A stretch of DNA of 64,000 nucleotides from Candidatus Avimonas narfae (GTDB lineage Bacteria; Bacillota; Clostridia; Oscillospirales; Acutalibacteraceae): NCBI GenBank assembly GCA_904395335.1, contig CAJFNR010000017.1, forward strand, positions 1-64,000, in the 5' to 3' direction. The position numbers were made by a program, and so were the translations under genes. Shown here in pieces: positions 24,677 to 33,499 of this stretch (its first letter is position 1; every line of letters begins with the position of its first letter). The notes beneath the pieces were generated by a model, which saw only the letters and a program-made list of their open reading frames with translations, ran no database searches and had not been told where the DNA came from.

Positions 24677-26671
24677 TTACGAACGGGATTGGTCATCCCG
24701 GGAATCCTCCTCGACGAAGGAGCCCAGGGAGACACCCGGAACAGGAGGCTTTTTATCCGCAACCGCCGGTTTGTTAGTGGTATCGGCAGCGCTTTCCGGA
24801 GGAAAGTCCAGCACCATGGTCCGCTCCAGCTCCGACGGCGTTACAGCGTCGGCATTTTCCTGTTCCAGCGGTTCTTCCGGCGTCTCTTCTGTTTTCTCCG
24901 GTTCGCCGTTATCCTCATGGACGCCGGTTTCCTCAGAAGGACCATCCGGGTTCTCAGACGCACCCTCTCCCTCAGGGTCGGGCTTTTTCGGCTTTTTGAT
25001 AAAGAAGAAGAAAATCAGAACTCCTGCACCAACAACCAGAACAACACCGACCACGATCAGAACAATCGCAAAAACCGGCAGTCCCTGGGCTTCCTCTTCC
25101 GCCTTTGGAAAGCTCAGCAGGGTCAAGCTGGCCAATCGGTTGATTTCAACGGTGATGATCCCATTGTCGGCTGTCACCCGAGCAGGCGTCTGCAGCCCGT
25201 CGTCTGTTATCACAGCAATGGCCAGCTCCCGCCCCTCCATACTTTTGGGAACAGGAATTTCCAGCTTCAGTTTCCCTTCTGGAAGAGAAACCTCCAACAT
25301 GGACTGATCGGTACTGCTGAGCAAATAAGCAGAAAGGTCAAACGTAATGCTGGTTGCGTCATTGGCCGAATACCCTTTCAAGGCATCCGAAGCGGCGATG
25401 GCGGCAGCAATCGCCTGTGTATCCGCCTTCAGTGAAGAAGAACGCATGGACAATACCGGCGTAATATCCGTTGTGCTGCCCACCAGAGCCTGATAGTAGG
25501 TCGGCTCCATCAGCAACCGGACACGAGAAGAGAATTCCGTTTCACTGAGACCGAAAGCGCTGGCAATCCCCGTATCGAAGGTGGTGCTGACGGCAATAAA
25601 GCCATCGCCGGTGGCTGTGGTTCCCGCCGCCGTAACCGTAGGATATTGCGTAGATGGAGTACCGGTGGTAGTGGTTCCGGAATCCGTGGAGGAACCGGTA
25701 GTGCTTCCGTTAGTTTTTCCAGTGGTGGTCGGCCTGCCTGCAGTGGTACCATCGGTGGGCCTAGTAGTAGTGGGCGTAGCCAAATACTCCTCACAGCCCA
25801 CATAGCTGACGGATCCTATTTTCCGGCTGGGAGCCACACATCTCACCGTGGAACGGTCATCCGGTGCCGCCACATTGAAGGTAACACGCCCGGAGCTGTC
25901 CGATTGCTGACTGCGCTGCTTAACACCTGACAAATACAGATCCACAGGATAATCCACAACCGGCTCGCCGTTCTGATCGGTGAGCGTTGCCACCACCAGA
26001 CCGTTTTCTACGCTGAGCTTCATCTGGATCGTCAGTGTCCCCGCACGCTCCAGCTTGCGGCTGGAGGTAAAAGGAACGGAACTGTTGCCCGGGGTCTGGA
26101 AGTAGTAAGTCAGGCTGTGGCTGCCGTACCCTAGATTGGAAATGGTAGCTGTCACCTTTCCCTGATTGTCGTTGGCACGGTAAGAGACGTTGTTATCCAC
26201 TTCAATACTGACAATTTCCACCCCTGCCGTTTGGGGCGTATAGGTCAATGAAAACGCGCCGCTGGAAGAATTATACATCGGCTCAGGATCAGAAAAGGTA
26301 AAACCAAGCAAATCCTCCGTTTCCAGCTTTTTGTTCAGCGTGGAAATAATCGGATCTTCCCCCTCCGTTTCGGGGAGAAATTCGCACTCGATGGTATTGG
26401 TACCCACCACAGCTCCAAAGTCCGTCACCGTGAAAGAGGTGACGCCATTGCCATCCTTCGTCTGAGGATCGTTTACCGTCTTATCATTCACTGTTGCAGA
26501 GCCTAGGCGATAACCCCTTGCAGACAGGGTATTCCAACTGATGGTGAGACTCCCATCCTCCGCCTTGTAGTTTGCACTCAAGCTGATATCGCCCTCTGCT
26601 GCCAGAGCAGCCGAAGGCAACAGGCAAAGCAAGAGGGTCAGGCATGCAAGACACGCCATCAAACGTTTCAT
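24677..26671 (-). CDS. Large membrane-anchored surface protein of unknown function
   Basis: I do not recognise the family. A signal peptide (ACLTLLLCLLPSAALAA, within the first 26 residues) is followed by about 310 residues of probable beta-sandwich domains, with an Ig/CNA-B-like segment around GEPVVDYPVDLYLSG. Next comes a low-complexity Thr/Ser/Gly linker, then a second globular domain ending before one transmembrane helix (AIVLIVVGVVLVVGAGVLIFFFF, here the core VLIVVGVVLVVGAGVLI-like segment). Last is a cytoplasmic tail of about 110 residues rich in Glu, Pro and Thr. The ATG at 26671 has an acceptable AAAGGA site; one at 26683 abuts it too closely. It has its own promoter. The tail could serve as an interaction or phosphorylation site, but nothing in sequence proves this. 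Confidence 0.7.
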   Translation of the reverse strand: MKRLMACLACLTLLLCLLPSAALAAEGDISLSANYKAEDGSLTISWNTLSARGYRLGSATVNDKTVNDPQTKDGNGVTSFTVTDFGAVVGTNTIECEFLPETEGEDPIISTLNKKLETEDLLGFTFSDPEPMYNSSSGAFSLTYTPQTAGVEIVSIEVDNNVSYRANDNQGKVTATISNLGYGSHSLTYYFQTPGNSSVPFTSSRKLERAGTLTIQMKLSVENGLVVATLTDQNGEPVVDYPVDLYLSGVKQRSQQSDSSGRVTFNVAAPDDRSTVRCVAPSRKIGSVSYVGCEEYLATPTTTRPTDGTTAGRPTTTGKTNGSTTGSSTDSGTTTTGTPSTQYPTVTAAGTTATGDGFIAVSTTFDTGIASAFGLSETEFSSRVRLLMEPTYYQALVGSTTDITPVLSMRSSSLKADTQAIAAAIAASDALKGYSANDATSITFDLSAYLLSSTDQSMLEVSLPEGKLKLEIPVPKSMEGRELAIAVITDDGLQTPARVTADNGIITVEINRLASLTLLSFPKAEEEAQGLPVFAIVLIVVGVVLVVGAGVLIFFFFIKKPKKPDPEGEGASENPDGPSEETGVHEDNGEPEKTEETPEEPLEQENADAVTPSELERTMVLDFPPESAADTTNKPAVADKKPPVPGVSLGSFVEEDSRDDQSRS

Positions 26672-26743
26672 ATCCGTCTTCATCCTTTCGAGCAAGATCC
26701 GATCCTGCCGGTTGTAAACTATGTATAAAACCGTATGGGAAGC

Positions 26744-26772
26744 ATAATAACACATTTTTCGGCAAAAGTAAA
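26744..26772 (-). promoter_or_regulatory. Promoter of the surface-protein gene
   Basis: On the minus strand, TTTACT (26767-26772), 17 bp and TATTAT (26744-26749) lie about 70 nt upstream of the chosen start. Confidence 0.6.
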
Positions 26773-26839
26773 TTCCCTGCCGTCCGCTGTTTAACTTATT
26801 CACGACCGTTTCTATTTATGACGATAAGTATCACTTGTG

Positions 26840-27730
26840 CTACCGTATCAGCCCTTCTTTTTTCAGAACATAATCCGTGAGGACGCCGGCCACATCAATC
26901 CCGGTACAGGCGGTGATCCCTGCCATAAAGGCATTGGAATTGACTTCACACACCAGGGGCTGCCCATCCGGCCCGTGGAGCAGATCCACTCCGGCAAAAT
27001 CCAGCCCAAGCAGACGGCAACAGGCAGCGGCAAGGCGCACCTCCTCCCGAGAGGGCGTATACCCCTCGCCCATTCCGCCATTGCCGATATTGGCGCGAAA
27101 ATCATTGTCGGAGTAGCGCCGCATAGCCGCCGCACAGCGTCCCCCTACCATATACAACCGATAATCTTCGCCGACAGAACAGGAGATCAGCTCCTGCACC
27201 AAAAACGGACGCGATTCTCTTTCACGGGCCAGGCGGCGCAGCTCCTCGCCTCCGTGTACCAAAAACACCTGCCCGCCAAAGGAGCCATAGCACTCTTTCA
27301 TAACCATCGGATAGCCCAGCGTTTCCTCCGCCCTCTGACAGAAAGGCTCCACCTGATCGTTGATTTCGCGGTAAGTCATAGGCGCAATCAAAGTGCGAGG
27401 CATGGGCAGACGTGCGGCAGCCAAGCGCAGGTGCGTTGCGGCCTTGTCGTCACATACCTCAATGGCGTCCGCTCGGTTGTACAGGCGGACGCCGGCACTC
27501 TCCAACGCCCTTGCCAGACGGATATCCTTATCCCAAAAGAATGCAAAACCCATCCGGACTCCCCTGATGGATACTCCGTCGCCCAGGTCGGCCGTCAGCT
27601 GCGTATTGGGAACGCTTTCCATGTGTACTCCCCGTTCTTCGGCTGCTTTTGCCAGCCGAAGAACGGGATCGGGGGGAGCGCTGGGATTCCAAAAGCCATT
27701 ATAGATCAGGCAGCCCTTTTTTGATTCCAT
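26840..27730 (-). CDS. RimK-like ATP-grasp ligase
   Basis: The 296-residue protein has the ATP-grasp layout: a small N-terminal domain, a central lid with MKECYGSFGGQVFLV, and a C-terminal metal-binding segment LVCEVNSNAFMAGI with the Glu-x-Asn pattern. The NDFRANIGNGG motif is characteristic of RimK/LysX-type ligases that join an amino acid (often Glu) to a carboxylate. The acceptor is unknown. It is the last gene of a minus-strand set with the CDF transporter and HAD phosphatase, with short gaps. Confidence 0.82.
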   Translation of the reverse strand: MESKKGCLIYNGFWNPSAPPDPVLRLAKAAEERGVHMESVPNTQLTADLGDGVSIRGVRMGFAFFWDKDIRLARALESAGVRLYNRADAIEVCDDKAATHLRLAAARLPMPRTLIAPMTYREINDQVEPFCQRAEETLGYPMVMKECYGSFGGQVFLVHGGEELRRLARERESRPFLVQELISCSVGEDYRLYMVGGRCAAAMRRYSDNDFRANIGNGGMGEGYTPSREEVRLAAACCRLLGLDFAGVDLLHGPDGQPLVCEVNSNAFMAGITACTGIDVAGVLTDYVLKKEGLIR

Positions 27731-27745
27731 CCTTTTTCGCGTCCT

Positions 27746-28909
27746 TTATGAAAAGCTGTGTTCCACGGTTGCCACCACATATAGCGTTGGATCCCTTTGT
27801 TGCAGCCGGCGCTCCAGTTCGGAGGCCAGACCACGCTCGTCCGGATACTGGAAGGGAACCACCAGGTCGAAAATCAGATTGGTATGGGTTTCCCCCAACA
27901 CCACTCGAAAATCGTGAAAGGACAGTCTGGGATCCAATTGGGACAGCACCTGTTCTACCATCGTTTTCAGTTCCCGGCTTCGTTCGTTCTGTGTATCCAC
28001 CGGATCCATGTGGATGCAGACGTTGGCATGAAAATGGGACGAAAGCTCGCGCTCCACACAGTCGATGCGGTCATGGCTGCGCATCATATCTTCTTCACAG
28101 GGAACCTCGGCATGCAGCGAGATCACCATCCGGCCGGGACCGTAGTTGTGGATGATCAAATCGTGCATGCCGACGACTCCTTCATGGGCCAGGACACGTT
28201 CACGAATTTCCTGGACCATTTGAGGATCCGGCGCCTGCCCCAGGAGCGGCGAAACCGCCTCACGGATCAGGGAAAAACCGGACCAAAGAACGAACAGGGC
28301 CACCGCAAGCCCTACATATCCGTCGATCTGCCAGTCGCTGAACAGCGAAAAAAGAGCAGAAAGGAATACGACGGAGGTACAGACCACATCATTCCGGCTG
28401 TCCGCCGCAGAGGCCTTGAGCGTGTCGGACTCGATCATCCGTCCGATACGGCGGTAAAAGCAAGCCATCCACAGCTTAACGGCAATGGAAATCGCCAGGA
28501 TCACCAGGGTTATCCAGGAAATCGCCGTCTGAGTGGGATGAAGGATTTTCTCAAAGGAAGAGGTACACAGCTCAAAGCCAGCGGCCATAATCAGTGCCGC
28601 TACTGCCAGGGTGGACAGGTATTCCATCCGGCCATGGCCGAACGGATGCTGTGAATCGGCGGGCCGTGAGGAGAGTTTAAAGCCCACCAGGGTTACCACT
28701 GAGGATCCGGCATCGGACAGGTTGTTGAAAGCGTCGGCAATCACCGCCATACTGCCGGCCAGCAGGCCGGAAAGGATCTTCATCAGAAAAAGAAGAAGGT
28801 TGGCAGACAGGCCTGTCGCTCCTGCCAGTTTCCCGTAGCGAAAACGGGTTTCGGGTTCCTGCAGGTTCTCCCCGTTTTTGATAAATAAGCGAATGAATAG
28901 GGAAGTCAT
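27746..28909 (-). CDS. Cation diffusion facilitator (CDF) transporter
   Basis: The protein has six hydrophobic helices in the first 215 residues, including KLAGATGLSANLLLFLMK and AVIADAFNNLSDAGSS, where ADAFNNLSDA gives the helix-2 metal-site Asp pattern. HPFGHGRMEYLS supplies the conserved His-rich loop. The C-terminal cytoplasmic domain (about 220-385) is longer than the usual single domain and contains repeated His/Asp motifs (HDLIIHNYGPG). It should export a divalent cation such as Zn2+, Mn2+ or Fe2+ by proton exchange. The metal cannot be fixed from sequence. Confidence 0.88.
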   Translation of the reverse strand: MTSLFIRLFIKNGENLQEPETRFRYGKLAGATGLSANLLLFLMKILSGLLAGSMAVIADAFNNLSDAGSSVVTLVGFKLSSRPADSQHPFGHGRMEYLSTLAVAALIMAAGFELCTSSFEKILHPTQTAISWITLVILAISIAVKLWMACFYRRIGRMIESDTLKASAADSRNDVVCTSVVFLSALFSLFSDWQIDGYVGLAVALFVLWSGFSLIREAVSPLLGQAPDPQMVQEIRERVLAHEGVVGMHDLIIHNYGPGRMVISLHAEVPCEEDMMRSHDRIDCVERELSSHFHANVCIHMDPVDTQNERSRELKTMVEQVLSQLDPRLSFHDFRVVLGETHTNLIFDLVVPFQYPDERGLASELERRLQQRDPTLYVVATVEHSFS

Positions 28910-28922
28910 GGGTCGTCCCTCC

Positions 28923-29756
28923 TTACGGAAATACCTTGCTTATGTACCGGGCAACGCCGTCCTCGTCGTTGGAGGCGATGAGAATATCGGCCTGCTCCTT
29001 CAATTCGTCCGCCCCGTTGTTGACAGCGCAGCGGACATCCGCCTCTTCAAACAAAGGCAGGTCGTTCAGATTATCCCCAAATGCCACGACGTGCTTTACG
29101 CCCAAAAGCGTTTTCAACCGGCGCAGTCCGTTTCCTTTCCCCGCGTGACTGCTATAGACTTCCAAATACCAGTTATCCGGAAGATAGGTATCCCGATATA
29201 GAACGCACTGTGCTCCCGACAGCCGCAGTATCTGTTCCTTCAGCGGCTCCAAAATTTCCCGGCGGTCCTGCATGGAAAAATACACCGCCTCCTGTGCCGT
29301 GTCATACCGCTCCACCTGCTGAAAATAGCCGGGAAACTGCCGGCGGCGTTCTTCCATAAACACGCGCTCTCCTTCCGATGTGACGCGGCGGTAGGAGATC
29401 TCCATCTTGCCGTCCCGTATACGGTAAAGGAAAGGCTCCTTTCCTCCTCCACGGCAGATTTCCAGAATGCTGCCGACGAGGGAAGAAGTCATGGAAAAGC
29501 TCTCAAAGATCCTACCGCCCGACAGATCGTATAGCAGTACGCCGTTCATCAGCACCAAGGGCACGGGGAAGTGGATAGCCTCCACCGGGACCATGTAAAT
29601 TCCCATCAGACTGCGGGCGGAGGCGGCAGAGAACAGCATTCCCCGTTCGATGCGCGCATTGATTTCCCGCACCGTATATTCGGAGAGGGTTTTATCCGAT
29701 CGCAGAAGTGTACCATCCAAATCGGTGATATACAGGGTTTTATCCGCATAGGCCAT
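28923..29756 (-). CDS. HAD-superfamily Cof-type phosphatase
   Basis: The 277-residue protein starts with the catalytic DLDGTLL motif (nucleophile and acid Asp) and ends with motif IV, GDNLNDLPLFEEA. A type IIB cap domain lies between (about 85-190). Such Cof-like enzymes dephosphorylate sugar phosphates, FMN or other small molecules. The gene has an unusually long leader (about 260 nt) with its own promoter. Confidence 0.88.
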   Translation of the reverse strand: MAYADKTLYITDLDGTLLRSDKTLSEYTVREINARIERGMLFSAASARSLMGIYMVPVEAIHFPVPLVLMNGVLLYDLSGGRIFESFSMTSSLVGSILEICRGGGKEPFLYRIRDGKMEISYRRVTSEGERVFMEERRRQFPGYFQQVERYDTAQEAVYFSMQDRREILEPLKEQILRLSGAQCVLYRDTYLPDNWYLEVYSSHAGKGNGLRRLKTLLGVKHVVAFGDNLNDLPLFEEADVRCAVNNGADELKEQADILIASNDEDGVARYISKVFP

Positions 29757-29759
29757 GAA

Positions 29760-30018
29760 ACGAGCTCACTCCTGTCCATGAGTTTCTTTATATTTTTGGG
29801 GTGTGGCAAAGCATTAAGGGTTCAAAAACACCATGAGAATCTCCGAATACGGTTCTTTTCCAAGGCTTTGCAGAGATGAGTTCCTGCCCATCGCTGTTGT
29901 ACCGGAAACGTATGAGATCTCAGGTTGGTCATCCAAAGTCTTCTCCCTGAGGGGAAGAACACTCCAAATTTCAAAAGCGGATTTCATCGTCCAAGGAATC
30001 TTTTTCTCTCATTTCATT
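29760..30018 (-). promoter_or_regulatory. Long untranslated leader or small RNA upstream of the HAD gene
   Basis: Between the HAD start and its promoter lie about 260 nt with no convincing gene. The minus-strand RNA can form several helices: ATGAGA/TCTCAT joining its ends (about 30011 and 29835), a CTTCCCC/GGGAGAAG hairpin (about 29940-29957), and GAGAT/ATCTC. I could not match it to TPP, FMN, SAM, lysine or 6S consensus patterns. It may be a riboswitch, an sRNA or simply a long leader. Confidence 0.4.
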
Positions 30019-30023
30019 GCTCT

Positions 30024-30052
30024 ATCCTAGCGAATTTTTCGACTTTTGTCCA
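30024..30052 (-). promoter_or_regulatory. Promoter upstream of the HAD-gene leader
   Basis: On the minus strand, TGGACA (30047-30052), 17 bp and TAGGAT (30024-30029) give a start near 30017. Confidence 0.6.
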
Positions 30053-30137
30053 GTCTCGATCCCCCTCGGTCAATCTTTCGGAAAAGCCGCTGATAGGACG
30101 ATGAGATTCGGGCACACTAGCTGAGGAGGTGAATCAC

Positions 30138-30326
30138 ATGAACAATTCCAATCAACAGCCCTGTCCTCAGCCGCTGGATGCTTTTTTGGCCGGGAACCCA
30201 CAGGCGCAAAGTTTTTTTATGTCTCTTCCCGCCTATGTTCAGGAAAATCTCCATCAAAGCGGCGTCCAGATCCAGTCGGAAGAAGAGCTGCGGCAATGTG
30301 CCGACCATCTGATGAAAAAATCGTAA
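30138..30326 (+). CDS. Small uncharacterised protein (62 residues)
   Basis: The ATG at 30138 follows a strong GAGGAGG site 9 nt upstream, and the gene is closed by a strong terminator, so it is probably real. The protein is soluble and mildly acidic, with a Pro-rich start (QPCPQPLDAFLAGNPQAQ), a central FFMSLPAYVQENL segment and a C-terminal SEEELRQCADHLM helix. This layout resembles small proteins I have seen in other Clostridia, but I cannot name a family or function. A GTG at 30129 is in frame but overlaps the ribosome site. Confidence 0.6.
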   Translation: MNNSNQQPCPQPLDAFLAGNPQAQSFFMSLPAYVQENLHQSGVQIQSEEELRQCADHLMKKS

Positions 30327-30339
30327 CCCCGCATAACGA

Positions 30340-30364
30340 AAAGGCCGCCTGTCAGGCGGCCTTT
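30340..30364. terminator. Terminator between the small gene and hisE
   Basis: AAAGGCCGCCT (30340-30350) pairs with AGGCGGCCTTT (30354-30364) around a 3-nt loop. Flanking A and T runs allow use on both strands, ending the his operon as well. Confidence 0.85.
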
Positions 30365-30400
30365 ATCGTCGCGTTAAAAGTTCAGCGTCACAGCGTGGGA

Positions 30401-30727
30401 TCAGCTGTTTTTATCCACCGTCTTAAATTGCTTGAGGTTACCTGCTTTTCCATGCCGGGTCTCCAGCAGCGTCTCTATTTCATCAGGAGTGATTCCCTGC
30501 AGCGCCATCAGCACCAGCACGTGATAGGTAAGATCGCCGATTTCGCCGATGGTCTCTTCATTTTTTCCATTTTTAGCAGCGATCAGGACTTCAGCGCATT
30601 CCTCTCCCACCTTTTTGAGGATCTTGTCGATTCCCTGATCAAATAGATACCGGGTGTAGGAATTTTCCGCCGGGTGCTCCTTTCGGTCCAAAATGGTAGC
30701 GTAAACTTCACGGATGCAGTCGTTCAT
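30401..30727 (-). CDS. hisE: Phosphoribosyl-ATP pyrophosphatase
   Basis: HisE hydrolyses phosphoribosyl-ATP to phosphoribosyl-AMP, the second step of histidine synthesis. The MazG-like helical motif is clear: [15 protein letters not shown] followed by [13 protein letters not shown]. The 108-residue length fits a stand-alone HisE. It overlaps the end of the hisA-hisI gene by 4 nt (ATGA), so the two are coupled. Usually HisI is fused to HisE; here HisI is fused to HisA and HisE is free. Confidence 0.92.
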   Translation of the reverse strand: MNDCIREVYATILDRKEHPAENSYTRYLFDQGIDKILKKVGEECAEVLIAAKNGKNEETIGEIGDLTYHVLVLMALQGITPDEIETLLETRHGKAGNLKQFKTVDKNS

Positions 30728-31788
30728 CGATCGTGTTCCTCCTCAATTTCGGGATAAAGCGGCTGAAAAAAACAGGAATGGGAACCCGTATGGCAGGCAG
30801 CGCCTGTCTGATCCACCTTCACCAGCAAGGTATCGTCGTCACAGTCGCCCGTAATCGAGACCACTTTTTGATAATGGCCGCTGGTCGCCCCCTTGTTCCA
30901 GTATTCCCCGCGGGAACGGCTCCAGAACCACGTGGTTCCCGTCTCCATGGTACGGCGCAGGGAGGTTTTGTCCATATAGGCGAGCATCAGCACCTGCCCG
31001 GTGGACGCCTCCTGGATCACTGCCGGAATCAGCCGGTCCTTCCGGAAAAAGCGATCCAGATCCTTTTCCTGCGGCTCACCCGCCGCGGCTACGGCCTCCC
31101 GGAGCTTCAGCGTGCCGCTGTACAGCGACTTACCGCAGATGACACCGTAAATCCCCATGGCCTTAAGTGCCTGTATGTCCTTCAATTCCCGGATGCCTCC
31201 GGAAGCGATGATTCGGCAGGAAACCGCCTGCTGCAGTGCCGACAGCTGCTCCAGATTGGGGCCGGACAGCATCCCATCCTTGGCGATATCGGTAAAAATC
31301 AGCGTTCGGACGCCGGCATCCTCCATGCGTTTGGCCATTTCGATATAGGATACCTGGGAAACCTGCAGCCAACCCTCCGCGGCCACCATCCCGTCTCGGG
31401 CGTCAATCCCCACAGCAATCCGTTCGCCATAGGCCGCAGCGGCTTCCCGGACAAGAACGGGGTCCTTCAGCGCCGCCGAGCCGAGGATGCAGCGGGATAT
31501 CCCATGGGAAAGGTAATAGTCCAGCGTTTCCCGATCCCGGATACCGCCCCCCAGCTCCACCTGCAGCCCGCTTTGATCCGCCACTTTCAGGAAAAGAGCC
31601 GCATTTTCCCGCCGTCCGGTTCGGGCGCCGTCCAGATCCACCATATGGATCCACCGGGCACCGTCCCGGTAAAAGCTACCGGCGGTTACCAGCGGATCCT
31701 CCGCCACCTTGTGAGCGGTGGCAAAGTCCCCCCGGTAAAGGCGGACACACTCGCCGTTTTGAATATCAATAGCCGGTAAAATGATCAT
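30724..31788 (-). CDS. HisA-HisI fusion: ProFAR isomerase and phosphoribosyl-AMP cyclohydrolase
   Basis: Residues 1-240 are HisA, the TIM-barrel isomerase: [18 protein letters not shown] at the start, [22 protein letters not shown] and IASGGIREL at the phosphate and catalytic sites, with Asp8 and the later Asp in TDIAKDG as the acid/base pair. Residues 250-354 are HisI, the zinc- and magnesium-dependent cyclohydrolase: [24 protein letters not shown], and [22 protein letters not shown] with its Cys ligands. Both halves look intact and in one frame. It lies between hisB and hisE. No HisF or HisH gene follows, although these normally flank hisA. The HisA part shows HisA rather than HisF motifs. 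Confidence 0.92.
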   Translation of the reverse strand: MIILPAIDIQNGECVRLYRGDFATAHKVAEDPLVTAGSFYRDGARWIHMVDLDGARTGRRENAALFLKVADQSGLQVELGGGIRDRETLDYYLSHGISRCILGSAALKDPVLVREAAAAYGERIAVGIDARDGMVAAEGWLQVSQVSYIEMAKRMEDAGVRTLIFTDIAKDGMLSGPNLEQLSALQQAVSCRIIASGGIRELKDIQALKAMGIYGVICGKSLYSGTLKLREAVAAAGEPQEKDLDRFFRKDRLIPAVIQEASTGQVLMLAYMDKTSLRRTMETGTTWFWSRSRGEYWNKGATSGHYQKVVSITGDCDDDTLLVKVDQTGAACHTGSHSCFFQPLYPEIEEEHDR

Positions 31789-31806
31789 GCGCGTCCTCCC
31801 ATCCGG

Positions 31807-32409
31807 TTATAATGAGCCCTTGGTGGAAAAGACGCTGTCCGCCTTTCCGCAGCGCTGTGTAGCCTGAGCCAACGCATGAGCGGCCGCCTTGTACAGCGCC
31901 TCGGCCATGTGGTGGGAATTTTCCCCGTAGACCGCCTTCAAATGCAGAGTAATCCCGGCATGAAATGCCAAAGCACGGAAAAATTCCTTGGTCAGGCAGG
32001 AATCGTATTCCCCAATGCGTTCCTCAGGAAAAGCCGCGTCGAAGACCAGGAACGGACGACCGCTGATATCCACCGCGCAGAAAGCCAGCGCCTCATCCAT
32101 AGGCAGCCAAAAGCTCCCATACCGGGCTATACCGCTTTTTTTGCCCAGCGCCTGAGCCAGGGCATCCCCCAACACAATGCCTGTATCCTCTACCGTATGA
32201 TGGCCGTCCACGTGGAGGTCCCCCTTGACCTGCACCGTCAGACCGTATCCCGCATGGAGGGCAAACGCCTCCAACATATGATCGAAAAAACCGATCCCGG
32301 TATGAATGTCCGCCGGTCCGCCGTCCAGACAGACCGACACCGTGATATCGGTTTCCTTTGTGGTGCGGGCGGCACAGCCTGCCCGGCGCTTTTCCACCAA
32401 GTCTGCCAT
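31807..32409 (-). CDS. hisB: Imidazoleglycerol-phosphate dehydratase
   Basis: HisB removes water from imidazoleglycerol phosphate. The two manganese-site motifs are HTGIGFFDHML and DGHHTVEDTGI, with later ENSHHMAEALYKA as the second half of the repeated fold. The ATG at 32409 follows GGAGG and gives 200 residues, a normal length for the dehydratase-only form. There is no fused phosphatase domain, so histidinol phosphatase is encoded elsewhere. Confidence 0.95.
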   Translation of the reverse strand: MADLVEKRRAGCAARTTKETDITVSVCLDGGPADIHTGIGFFDHMLEAFALHAGYGLTVQVKGDLHVDGHHTVEDTGIVLGDALAQALGKKSGIARYGSFWLPMDEALAFCAVDISGRPFLVFDAAFPEERIGEYDSCLTKEFFRALAFHAGITLHLKAVYGENSHHMAEALYKAAAHALAQATQRCGKADSVFSTKGSL

Positions 32410-32435
32410 GTAGAATCCTCCTTTTCTTCCGCTGA

Positions 32436-33497
32436 TCATCGGGGATGCCGCAGCAAAAACCGCAGCGTTTCCAGTACTTCGCGGTTTTCTGCCTCCGTTC
32501 CGGCAGTGATGCGCATACGGTTGTCACCGAACAGCCGGACCAGGATTCCCCGCTCCTTCATCTCCTCATACATCTCCCGTGCGCGCTCAAACTGCAAAAA
32601 TGCAAAGTTGGTACGGCTGTCGCACACCCACTGGATCAGCCCCTCCTCTTGCAGGCGGCGCAAGCCGTCCATCAGCATCTCCCGCGACTGGCGCAACAGC
32701 TGAGGATAGATTTCGTAATAGGTGGGATTTTCCAGAACCACAGCCGCCATGACCTGTGTAACCGCGTTGACGTTATAAGGGGATTTGGCCGCCCGCAGGA
32801 TTCCCGTTAGGGTGGGATTGGCCACAGCGAATCCCAAACGCAGCGCCGCCATTCCCAACGCCTTGGACACCGTCTTCAGGATAATGAGATTGTCGTATTG
32901 TCCAACCTCGGAAAGCAGCGACTGATCCCAAAAATCCATATAAGCTTCATCCAAGACGATCAGCGCGTCGGTGCCCTCCACAATCCGGCGCACCTCTTCC
33001 CGTTCCAGCCCCACTGAGGTGGGGTTACAGGGGTTGGAAAAGATAAGCAAGCGCACGGATTCCCGCCGTATCGTCTCCAGCACCGCGTCGGGATCGATAC
33101 GGAACCCCTCCCCTTTTTCCAGTGTGATACAGGGGGTTTCCGTAATGGTGGTGTAAAACCGGTACATGGAGAACTCCGGCGACAACGTCAGCACCTTTTC
33201 CCCCTTCTGCAAAAAGGAGGAAAGAATGAGCGAGATTAGCTCATCCGAACCGTTTCCCGCCGTGACCTGCTCCTGAGGAAGGCCATACAAGCGTGCAAAT
33301 GCCGCACAGACCTCCGAGGCCAAAGGGTCAGGATACCGGTTCAGCGCCACATCAGCGGCCGCAGCCGCCATTTTCAGCCGATCCTCCTGTGTGGGAAGAA
33401 GAAAGGATTCGTTGGCATCCAGCCGGATGCGGTAGGTTCCCTCGGAGGGGTCATAGGGCATGAAAGCCTGGGTTTTGGGCGCCAACACATACGACAT
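32436..33497 (-). CDS. hisC: Histidinol-phosphate aminotransferase
   Basis: This PLP-dependent class II aminotransferase converts imidazoleacetol phosphate to histidinol phosphate. The N terminus has the RLDANES signature, the PLP-site sequence GNGSDELI follows, LDEAYMDFW holds the Asp/Tyr, and the Schiff-base Lys is in LKTVSKALGMAALRLG. The 353-residue length is typical. It follows hisD after 2 nt. Confidence 0.94.
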   Translation of the reverse strand: MSYVLAPKTQAFMPYDPSEGTYRIRLDANESFLLPTQEDRLKMAAAAADVALNRYPDPLASEVCAAFARLYGLPQEQVTAGNGSDELISLILSSFLQKGEKVLTLSPEFSMYRFYTTITETPCITLEKGEGFRIDPDAVLETIRRESVRLLIFSNPCNPTSVGLEREEVRRIVEGTDALIVLDEAYMDFWDQSLLSEVGQYDNLIILKTVSKALGMAALRLGFAVANPTLTGILRAAKSPYNVNAVTQVMAAVVLENPTYYEIYPQLLRQSREMLMDGLRRLQEEGLIQWVCDSRTNFAFLQFERAREMYEEMKERGILVRLFGDNRMRITAGTEAENREVLETLRFLLRHPR

Positions 33498-33499
33498 AC

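Noticed and set aside
29820..29960. Possible TPP riboswitch in the HAD-gene leader (a CCTGAGAT sequence)
   Set aside because: Only a short CTGAGA-like match is present; the second TPP half (ACCTGAT-TGGTAATGCCAGCG) and helix arrangement are missing.
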